Translations under genes and position numbers: made by a program | Notes under the pieces: model-generated | Database searches by the model: none | What the model was told of the DNA's origin: nothing | What the model saw: the letters and a program-made list of their open reading frames with translations, nothing else | Source of the DNA: JBGSOW01 sp041738875 | Lineage (GTDB): Bacteria > Patescibacteriota > Dojkabacteria > CALFHW01 | NCBI GenBank assembly: GCA_041738875.1 | Contig: JBGSOW010000080.1 | Location: 1 to 57,138, forward strand | Length of the DNA stretch: 57,138 nucleotides | Reading direction: 5' to 3' | Shown: piece by piece, positions 47,943 through 55,566 of the stretch | Layout of the letters: each line of letters opens with the position of its first letter | How positions within the stretch are numbered: position 1 is the first letter of the stretch

Positions 47943-49775
47943 TTACATTTTACGATAGAATAGTTTTTCAAGTTTGTCCTTATCTAACTCTATCACAATT
48001 GGCCTGCCGTGAGGACATGTATAAGGCTCTTTGCACTTCCAGAGATCGTCTACAATTTTTGCCATCTCGCTTTGAGATAATTTTCTCCCTGCACGAATGC
48101 TGCCGTGACAAGCAAGTGTAGCAGCGAGTTTATCCCGGATTTCGTCTAGGTTGGATTTGCCATTTCCTTCTTCAAGCGTTTGGATGAATTCGAGGACAAG
48201 CGTTTTGAAATCTGTGTTCTGCATGAGAAAACTGGGGACGTGGGTGATTTTCAGTAATAACTTTTTTGCAGTACTACCAAAATCCTCTATTTCGAAACCA
48301 AATTCTGACAGGCTTTCTAGGACTTTTTTTACTGGAATTTCTGCTTCTACTTCAACTATTTCTTCGAACATCAAAAGGCTTTTGTCATTGTTGCTACTAG
48401 ACAATTTTGACATAAATTTCTCGTAGTTTATTCTTTCATCTGCAGCATGTTGGTCGATAAGTAGTAATTTGTCGTTTTGAGCAATTACGATATATGTGAG
48501 GTATGCTTGCATGTAGTTAGAAGTATTACCATCGAATTGGGTATTGTTGCTGGCAATATCATTCTGAGTGGTTGCACTGGGCCTTGGCTTTGGCAATGGA
48601 GACAGTATATTTTTACTGAAGTTCAGTGCCTCTTGCGTGTTTATTCGTGCACTTTTGGGATAGCTAAATTTCGCAGTATTTTCATTATTACTATTTGCTG
48701 CTTTAAACTGCCTGTTATTTCCGTAGGCTTCCTCCTCCTCTGCCAGTGAATATACTTTTTCATTTTGAAATCTCTCACTAAATTGTGATTGCATGTGTTT
48801 TGCTAGAGTGCTTTCCACTGCTTTCTTCACTTCGTGGAAAATTCTTCCTTCGTCAGAAAATTTTACCTCTTCTTTGCGAGGATGCACATTTATATCGATC
48901 TCAGTGCCGGCAATACTAATAACTATAAACGACTGAGGAGAGAGAGTTTGTGGAATTTTGTTGCTATATGCTTGTTTGACTGCGGCATTGATGAGACCAG
49001 ATTTTATAAGCCTGCCATTTATCCAGATTAATTGCACAGGCCTTTTTCCAGCTATGGAAGGATGTCCAAGTGTTCCAGAAATAGATAAATCTATATTTTT
49101 ACTATCTTTATCTGCAGTACTAGTTGGTGTTTCTATTAAATCTTTCTCATTTATTTTGTACAGCTCCGAAATTCTTTGTACAACTGTATCCGAAGAAAGG
49201 TTGAAAACTTGTTTTTCATCCACGATGTATTCAAAACTGACTTGGGGGTTGATTACCGCAAAAGCTTTGATAATACCTCGAATCTTTTGCTCTTCTACTC
49301 TGTCAGACTTTAGGAACTTTCTTCGGCCAGGGATTTTGCGGAAAAGGTTTTTGATTTGGATGGTTGTGCCTTGGGAGCGCGACGTTGGTGATATCTCATT
49401 TGTCTCGGAATCAATTTCCCAAGCGCCGTCTTTTGTGGCGGAATTTATTTTTATATCGGCTACTGCTTTGATGCTTGCTAGAGCTTCACCTCTGAAACCG
49501 AAACTTCCGATGCTATTTAGATCGTCTAAAGTTACAAGTTTTGAAGTCGCGTGTAGTTCTAAGCTTAGAGCAAGGTCGCTTTGGGCAATTCCACCGCCGT
49601 CATCTACAATTTCTATGGAGGTTTTCCCACCGTCTTTGACGTTTACTTTTATGTAGCCTGCGCCCGCATCGAGTGAGTTTTCAACTAATTCTTTCACTAC
49701 CGATGCCGGGCGCTCAACTACTTCGCCTGCTGCGATTTGTTGTATTACTTTACTGTCTAGTTTACGTATTTTCAT
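47943..49775 (-). CDS. mutL: DNA mismatch repair protein MutL
   Basis: A 610-aa GHKL ATPase. The N-domain shows IRKLDSKVIQQIAAGEVVERP, VKELVENSLDAGA (catalytic Glu), DDGGGI and GFRGEALASI. A variable linker (about 340-420, Asn/Ser/Pro-rich) leads to the C-terminal dimerisation domain with LLLIDQHAADERI and CHGSIRAGRKLS, and CPHGRPIVIEL near the end. The DQHAAxER motif, and the ACHGSIRA and CPHGRP segments, are those of endonuclease-type MutL. MutL couples MutS mismatch recognition to strand removal. ATG 49775 is used; a TTG precedes it at 49778. An extended -10 lies 10 nt upstream. MutS is not in the window. Confidence 0.95.
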   Translation of the reverse strand: MKIRKLDSKVIQQIAAGEVVERPASVVKELVENSLDAGAGYIKVNVKDGGKTSIEIVDDGGGIAQSDLALSLELHATSKLVTLDDLNSIGSFGFRGEALASIKAVADIKINSATKDGAWEIDSETNEISPTSRSQGTTIQIKNLFRKIPGRRKFLKSDRVEEQKIRGIIKAFAVINPQVSFEYIVDEKQVFNLSSDTVVQRISELYKINEKDLIETPTSTADKDSKNIDLSISGTLGHPSIAGKRPVQLIWINGRLIKSGLINAAVKQAYSNKIPQTLSPQSFIVISIAGTEIDINVHPRKEEVKFSDEGRIFHEVKKAVESTLAKHMQSQFSERFQNEKVYSLAEEEEAYGNNRQFKAANSNNENTAKFSYPKSARINTQEALNFSKNILSPLPKPRPSATTQNDIASNNTQFDGNTSNYMQAYLTYIVIAQNDKLLLIDQHAADERINYEKFMSKLSSSNNDKSLLMFEEIVEVEAEIPVKKVLESLSEFGFEIEDFGSTAKKLLLKITHVPSFLMQNTDFKTLVLEFIQTLEEGNGKSNLDEIRDKLAATLACHGSIRAGRKLSQSEMAKIVDDLWKCKEPYTCPHGRPIVIELDKDKLEKLFYRKM

Positions 49776-49785
49776 CAATACATAT

Positions 49786-49794
49786 ATTCTAGCA
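49786..49794 (-). promoter_or_regulatory. extended -10 promoter of mutL
   Basis: Minus-strand TGCTAGAAT, 10 nt before ATG 49775. Predicts a leader of only about 4 nt. Confidence 0.6.
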
Positions 49795-49813
49795 GAGTGT
49801 TATTACAGCTATT

Positions 49814-52800
49814 CTAGTTTCGTCTTCTGTTTCTTAATAAATAAGAGACAAGGGCAACAATAACAATAATTAGTGGCAGAAGGATAAGTATCCCCCAGTT
49901 ATCTGAAATAAACTGACCAAGATTAAAACTACTATCGTTATTATCGTTAGTATCATCACCACTACCACTACCATTACCATTTTGACTAACATTATCTGGA
50001 CTGTCGTTTACACCTAGCTGATCTTGTCCCATCTGACCTACCACGACTTGCGAGGTTTCAGTAACACTTGCACCATTCGAATCAGTACAAGTTACACTAA
50101 GGTTATATAGACCCTCGTTTGCATAGATCTTTGACACTCCTAGATTCTCATCACCAGTAGTTGTTGAGGTTGTTCCATCACCAAAGTTCCAGACGCAAGT
50201 TAGCCCTGTGAGGTCAACTCCTGACGCGCTAAGTCTCAACTCAATTGCTTGTCCTGCTTCACCTATAAACTCGCCAGCTAGATTTAGTTCAAATTGAACA
50301 TCACCTTCTCCGAGTACTGCTCCAACAGGTTGGGAAATAGATCCGATAGTGCCACTAGGAAGTGGGTTACCACTTGTGTCAGTAGCAGGTGATGTGCCAC
50401 CTGTGACGTTTAAAACTATATTTGCTGTGTTACAGAATCCATAGAGATTTCCTTCTTCACAAATACGAAGAACCACGTTATATGTTCCATTTGCATAGAT
50501 TTGTGAAGGAATAGAAACATTGTAAGAAATATTGCTAGTTTTAATAACTATTCCAGGGAAGAATCCAGTTCCACCGTAGTTTATTCGGGCTTGCCATCCT
50601 GGACCAGCATCAAAATCACCAGCGTTATCTGTAAAACTGCCGCTGAAATTAACTAATTGTCCTGCTTGTACATTTAGTACTGGAATTACTCCGCCTGAAG
50701 TATGTGCTGCGTTACTTGCACCAGTTGCCGCATTCAGAGTAACTATTGGCAGTTCGTTCAAGATATTAACTCTTGCTTCTGCATTAATGCCCACATTAGA
50801 CATCAAAGAAACTCTTACAAAAGTCTCACTTGGATCATCCACAAAGAAGTTGTTCGTACCATTTGCCCTATCTTCAAGCACATAATTCTGCACAGCCGAC
50901 TCGAAATCAGCAAAGTTGATAGTTGCTCCGTAGTTTTCTGCAATTACTTTGTAACCACCTTCGCGTTTGACTTCCCATCTAAATGCATTTGCAGGATTTG
51001 GGACGTTTGTATAAGTTGCAGTCATTGCCGGCAGTATTCCTTCGAATATACTGATATTACTTAGTTGTACAGTTGGATTTTGTGTTACTGCTGCTGGTGC
51101 CTCCATTTCAACGTAGAAATTTGCTGAATCTCTGAAGTTACCGGCGTTGTCGTATGTGCGAAGCACAACAATATATTTACCCGCTGCAAAGCTAAATCCG
51201 TATTCATTACATTGATTTCCGAACTTTGAAAAAGTATCAGATAAAGTATCATTTAAGTATGATTTATTGCTAGAAGTTAGATTCCAATCGCAAAATGCTG
51301 CAGATGAGTTGGCTCCTTTGGCAATTGGATTGAACGCGTCATCAGTTGAAAATAGAACAAAGCTAGCTCTGTCTAATCCTGAGCCTACTGGAAGCGAAGG
51401 TCCATCAGATAAAATTGAGCTGAAGCTTAGTTTATCTAAATCAGTATTCAATACAACAAAAGGATTTGCAGAGCTGTTACCTACAATATCAGTTCCATCA
51501 AAATTGAACACGACGCTATCAAATTCTGGATCTGTATTGTCAATAAAGAAGTTCGAGTTTACGACCAGTGAAGGCACTCTTGTTGTTCTGTCGTTTATTG
51601 CTGCGATTACGCCATACTTACCTTCTCCTAATTTTTCACCGATAATTGGGCATGCTCCCAAATCAGGGTTATTACAAATTAGAGGTACGTCAAATACAAT
51701 TGAGCCATCTGAAATAAGTACGTCTTGATAATACGGTTGTACTCTGGTTCCTGGATCGGTATAACTATTATCGTTGGGATCATCGAATTTACCGATAATT
51801 AAAGACACAGCTTCATTTGCTTCAAGTCCTTCCACAGTAACAGTTGCTTGCACTGGGAAAGTATAAACTGGTTGTGTGCTTGTGAATTCACCAAAAGGTG
51901 TGTTTGGGTTTGGTGAAATGCTATCAGCATTGTTTAGATCGCTCCTGACGTCCACTACTACTTCTAGTGAGCGGGTGACCTCTACTTTTTGAAATGCAAC
52001 TGCATCCATTTGTATTCTTCCTGTAGTACCGTTTGTGGAAGAGATAGTTACAATACCTAAGATATTGTTGAAATTATACCTGCCTAATTTAATCCATCCT
52101 GCTTCCATGCCTTCAGAACCCACTATTCCATCTTTATTGAGGCGTTGATTGAAGCCACCAATTTCTAGGTCTGAACCAGCCGCTGGAACTGGGATATTTA
52201 CATTCGCTCCAATAGTATAAGTGACATTACTAGCATTGTCTGCAAATGTCTGATAGTTTACGTAGATATCGTAGTGTCCATTGAGAAGTTGACCTGTTTG
52301 CCAAATTCCTTTATTGCCAAATGAGCCGTCACCAGTTGACTCATATCTGTCCTCACCAACAGCGTTATAGGTATTATCATTTTTCAATGGAGCAGTTCCC
52401 CTTTGTGAAGAGATCTGTAGGTAGTCATATGGTGTGAAGATTCCTGTTATCGCACTTGTTTGTGAAAATTGTGCGTCGTCATCTATTACCACTGAAAATG
52501 GTGTGGCTGATTTTGAGCTGTAAAAGAGTTCACCTAAGATAACACCAAATACTGGTTGGATATTTACAAAATATTCTGTTGTATTGATAAGTCCATTAAT
52601 CTTGTATTCACAGGTATTTATTACGTTTATACCAGTACTCGGACAATTATCAATATACAATGGAGCTACCAAAGGCACTTGCGCGCTTGAAGTTGCGTAA
52701 TAAATGTTATAACCAGTTGCACCAGTCACTTCAGGCCATCTAACAGTGATTGAAGTATTTGCTTCTTCTAAAGAGAAGTTGAATACTCTTTCCTCAAGCT

Positions 52801-53143
52801 CTTCGAATTCATTGAATTCAGTACTTAATGCTTCGTCTGTTATTGTGCCTTCTCTTTCTCCAAGTTCTAACTGATCTTGCTCATCTTGTTGTTCTCCATT
52901 CTCTTCGGATTCTGTATTTTCATCTTTTTCAATATCTGAATTGATATTGGCACTTTCAGACTCTTCAACTTCATCTATTTCATCTTTAATTGCTTCACCT
53001 TCCTCCTCTTGAGTTTCTTCTTCTACTACAATAGGATAAGATTCAGGAAGTTCTGCAGCAAAGATTGCCAACGGAAATTGACCGAATAAAAATATAAATA
53101 ATATAAGGGCAGAAGTAACGGATTTGAGTGTTCTTCTATACAT
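49814..53143 (-). CDS. multidomain surface protein (FnIII, golvesin-like, PKD) with C-terminal anchor
   Basis: A 1109-aa exported protein. A signal peptide (about 8-30) is followed by an acidic Glu-rich stretch (33-110), an FnIII-like module (SITVRWPEVTGATGYNIYYATS), a golvesin/xanthan-lyase-like carbohydrate-binding module (IWQTGQLLNGHYDIYVNYQTF to MDAVAFQKV), Ig-like modules, a PKD-like part (GSFTDNAGDFDAG) related to the one at 26168, and a classical PKD (CVWNFGDGTTSTTTG). After a Gly/Asn/Ser/Asp linker comes a C-terminal helix (WGILILLPLIIVIVALVSYLL) with an RNRRR end. It is anchored by this tail, without a sortase motif, and probably an adhesin or glycan-binding stalk. ATG 53143; TTG 53146 precedes it. 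Confidence 0.78.
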   Translation of the reverse strand: MYRRTLKSVTSALILFIFLFGQFPLAIFAAELPESYPIVVEEETQEEEGEAIKDEIDEVEESESANINSDIEKDENTESEENGEQQDEQDQLELGEREGTITDEALSTEFNEFEELEERVFNFSLEEANTSITVRWPEVTGATGYNIYYATSSAQVPLVAPLYIDNCPSTGINVINTCEYKINGLINTTEYFVNIQPVFGVILGELFYSSKSATPFSVVIDDDAQFSQTSAITGIFTPYDYLQISSQRGTAPLKNDNTYNAVGEDRYESTGDGSFGNKGIWQTGQLLNGHYDIYVNYQTFADNASNVTYTIGANVNIPVPAAGSDLEIGGFNQRLNKDGIVGSEGMEAGWIKLGRYNFNNILGIVTISSTNGTTGRIQMDAVAFQKVEVTRSLEVVVDVRSDLNNADSISPNPNTPFGEFTSTQPVYTFPVQATVTVEGLEANEAVSLIIGKFDDPNDNSYTDPGTRVQPYYQDVLISDGSIVFDVPLICNNPDLGACPIIGEKLGEGKYGVIAAINDRTTRVPSLVVNSNFFIDNTDPEFDSVVFNFDGTDIVGNSSANPFVVLNTDLDKLSFSSILSDGPSLPVGSGLDRASFVLFSTDDAFNPIAKGANSSAAFCDWNLTSSNKSYLNDTLSDTFSKFGNQCNEYGFSFAAGKYIVVLRTYDNAGNFRDSANFYVEMEAPAAVTQNPTVQLSNISIFEGILPAMTATYTNVPNPANAFRWEVKREGGYKVIAENYGATINFADFESAVQNYVLEDRANGTNNFFVDDPSETFVRVSLMSNVGINAEARVNILNELPIVTLNAATGASNAAHTSGGVIPVLNVQAGQLVNFSGSFTDNAGDFDAGPGWQARINYGGTGFFPGIVIKTSNISYNVSIPSQIYANGTYNVVLRICEEGNLYGFCNTANIVLNVTGGTSPATDTSGNPLPSGTIGSISQPVGAVLGEGDVQFELNLAGEFIGEAGQAIELRLSASGVDLTGLTCVWNFGDGTTSTTTGDENLGVSKIYANEGLYNLSVTCTDSNGASVTETSQVVVGQMGQDQLGVNDSPDNVSQNGNGSGSGDDTNDNNDSSFNLGQFISDNWGILILLPLIIVIVALVSYLLRNRRRN

Positions 53144-53190
53144 CAATATATAAAGTTAAAAAATTATACAATTATAATAACATATATTAC

Positions 53191-53218
53191 TGGACAAATA
53201 GCACAATGATGGTAAAAT
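53191..53218 (+). promoter_or_regulatory. promoter of the glucan-synthesis operon
   Basis: TGGACA (53191-53196), a 16-bp spacer, TAAAAT (53213-53218) with TGG extension. A leader of about 37 nt holds the 8-bp palindrome TTACGTAA (53227-53234), a possible operator, and no Shine-Dalgarno. Confidence 0.65.
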
Positions 53219-53261
53219 TCGATTGTTTACGTAACAAAATACAGAAAAAAGAAAACTAAAA

Positions 53262-54800
53262 ATGGCAACCTCAACTCTTCAGGGTACCAAAATTGATAAA
53301 TTCCAAGTCAGGGTAACTACACTTCTCTTAATCTTTCTTGCGTCAATGGCTGCAATTAATTATGCCCTATTTTTGCTTGACCCAAGGAACATTGCAGCAC
53401 CAATTATATATATAGTTGCGGTAATCGCTGAGATATTTATCATTATGCATGCGATTGTAGCGTGGTTTACAATTTTTGCTGGCTCAAAGGAGGTTCGGGA
53501 TAGTCATTATCATGAAATAAAAAAAAGGCTAGCGCGAGGTCAATTGAAATTAACTGTGGATGTTTTGATAACAGTTTATGGTGAACCCCTTGATGTTATC
53601 GAAAAAACACTGAAGGCTGCGACAAATATGAAAGGTTACTTTAATGTTCATATCCTAGATGATGGTAAAAGTGATGAGGTTCGGGATTTGGCTTTACATC
53701 ACGGTGTTAATTATATTCGTAGAGAAATAAATAAAAATGCCAAAGCAGGAAACGTAAATAACGCGTTAAAGCTCACAACTGGTGAGTTTTTTGTTATATT
53801 TGATGCAGATTTTGCTCCGAAAAAAGACTTTCTAATAAAAACCCTACCATTCTTTTCGGACGAAAATACTGCTTTCGTTCAAACCCCACAAGTATATAGA
53901 AATAGTGATTACAATGCTATTGCTAATGGAGCGTCCACAGCGCAGAATATATTTTATAAACTTATTTGCCCTGGTAAAAATAGTTTTAATTCTGTTTTTT
54001 GTGTAGGTACTAATGTGGTTTTTCGTAGAAGCATAATTATGAATGAGCTTGGTGGAATATACCAAGAATCGAATTCTGAAGATATTTGGACAGCTTATAT
54101 GCTTCATCAGAAAGGTTATAGGTCGGTATTTTTGGAAGAAGAACTTGCCACTGGACTTGCTCCTGTAAGCGCTCAAGACTATCTAAAGCAACAGAGACGC
54201 TGGGCCACAGGTGCTTTTGAGATTTTCCTAAAAAAGAACCCACTTTTATCTAAGCTGTCGCTTGACCAAAAACTCCAGTATTTTGATACGTCTGTGCACT
54301 ATTTCTCTGGATTTGTTATCTTATTAACTATTATTTTGCCTGTTATTTATCTTTACTTTAATACTCTACCCTTTCTACCTGAGACAATTGAGGTGTGGGC
54401 TTCGGCCTTTCTTCCTTTTTTTGTGCTGCAGTATTTGGTTATTCTGGATATAGTGGGAAAAAACTTTTTTAATGCGATAGTAGTTACCATAGGCGCGTAT
54501 TGGTCATATATTCAGGCTTTCTTCGATGTAATATTTAGAAAAGATCAGACCTGGGAAGCGACAAACTCAAAAAATAATGAAGCTAAAGTGAGCTTGAAAA
54601 AGAAGCCAAAACAACTTATTGATTACCTGCAATTTCATTACATTACAATTGCAATACTGTTTTCTAGTATAATAGTGGGACTGTTTAATATTCAATCGTT
54701 GTCACTTACGGTTGGGAATATTATTTGGGTTAGCTTATATTTAATTATTTTTATTAGATTCGTGCATACAGCGCGGCAAGCAGAAAAAAATGAGGCTTAA
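53262..54800 (+). CDS. processive family 2 glycosyltransferase (cellulose/curdlan synthase-like)
   Basis: A 512-aa membrane glycosyltransferase. Two N-terminal helices (about 20-75), then the GT2 core with VDVLITVYGE, LDDGKSDE (first Asp), FDADFAP (DXD), SEDIWTAY (catalytic Asp) and QQRRWATG (QxxRW), then about five C-terminal helices that would form the polymer channel. There is no PilZ domain, so no c-di-GMP control of the BcsA type. The next two genes (HlyD-like, GH81 glucanase) point to a beta-1,3-glucan (curdlan-like) product; beta-1,4 or hyaluronan-like polymers remain possible. UDP-glucose is the presumed donor. The stop overlaps the next start by 11 nt. Confidence 0.88.
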   Translation: MATSTLQGTKIDKFQVRVTTLLLIFLASMAAINYALFLLDPRNIAAPIIYIVAVIAEIFIIMHAIVAWFTIFAGSKEVRDSHYHEIKKRLARGQLKLTVDVLITVYGEPLDVIEKTLKAATNMKGYFNVHILDDGKSDEVRDLALHHGVNYIRREINKNAKAGNVNNALKLTTGEFFVIFDADFAPKKDFLIKTLPFFSDENTAFVQTPQVYRNSDYNAIANGASTAQNIFYKLICPGKNSFNSVFCVGTNVVFRRSIIMNELGGIYQESNSEDIWTAYMLHQKGYRSVFLEEELATGLAPVSAQDYLKQQRRWATGAFEIFLKKNPLLSKLSLDQKLQYFDTSVHYFSGFVILLTIILPVIYLYFNTLPFLPETIEVWASAFLPFFVLQYLVILDIVGKNFFNAIVVTIGAYWSYIQAFFDVIFRKDQTWEATNSKNNEAKVSLKKKPKQLIDYLQFHYITIAILFSSIIVGLFNIQSLSLTVGNIIWVSLYLIIFIRFVHTARQAEKNEA

Positions 54801-55566
54801 GATACAAAAAATTCAAACAAGTGCAAATGCATTTGAAATGAGTTCAAAATTAAAAGTTATAATTGCAGTTTTGGCAATATATACATTTGCAATTCTTGTA
54901 ATACTGGTAAAAGCTAACTCTTATTATAGTGTTTGGTCTGATACCGCAGTTGTTGTTGTACCTACGATTGAAATCGTTTCTCCTACAAATGGTATTTTGA
55001 AAGAGGTGAACTACTCGAGTGGAGAGAGGGTGAATAACGGTGATACTTTATTTGTTATTGACAGTATTGAAATTAAAGACAGTATTTCTAATTTGAATGG
55101 AGCAGCTGACATAAACAGCATAATTCGAATTAACGAAGTGCGTGATATTGTTATTCTTTCTCCAAATGTAGCTGATGTGTTGGAGCAAAATTTATCAGCA
55201 GGGTCGTCTGTAACTAGTGGCCAAAGGATTGCAGTTCTTGCTATGCAGGACAGTGCCTATGTAAGAGCTTCTTTTGAGGTTCCGATAAAAAGATATTTAG
55301 AGATTGTAAAATATGACGATATTCAGATACATTTTGCTGATAGAACAATAAATGGGAGATTAATTGGCAATGAATCTACGTACGACCCTATCACTGAAAC
55401 AGTGGCGATAAAATTTGCTCTTTCTGAACCTATGAATAGAGCGTTGATCCCAAATGAACCAGTTAATTTAGTTGTTTCTAAAAGAGCTAGTGCATTTGAG
55501 GCTTTAGCTAATTATTTAAGTGATACTTTTGCTTCTATTAGAAGTGGTTTTGATGCGGGACTATAA
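54790..55566 (+). CDS. HlyD/biotinyl-lipoyl-like membrane protein
   Basis: A 258-aa protein with one N-terminal transmembrane helix (about 22-43) and an extracellular part like membrane-fusion proteins: IEIVSPTNGILKEVNYSSGERVNNGDTLFVID is one lipoyl-like half hairpin; DIVILSPNVADVLEQNLSAGSSVTSGQRIAVL the other, and a beta-barrel region follows (VRASFEVPIKRYLEI). The coiled coil between halves is nearly absent. Similar small HlyD-type proteins (Alg44 class) act with polysaccharide synthases. Overlaps the synthase by 11 nt and the glucanase by 14 nt. Confidence 0.78.
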   Translation: MRLKIQKIQTSANAFEMSSKLKVIIAVLAIYTFAILVILVKANSYYSVWSDTAVVVVPTIEIVSPTNGILKEVNYSSGERVNNGDTLFVIDSIEIKDSISNLNGAADINSIIRINEVRDIVILSPNVADVLEQNLSAGSSVTSGQRIAVLAMQDSAYVRASFEVPIKRYLEIVKYDDIQIHFADRTINGRLIGNESTYDPITETVAIKFALSEPMNRALIPNEPVNLVVSKRASAFEALANYLSDTFASIRSGFDAGL

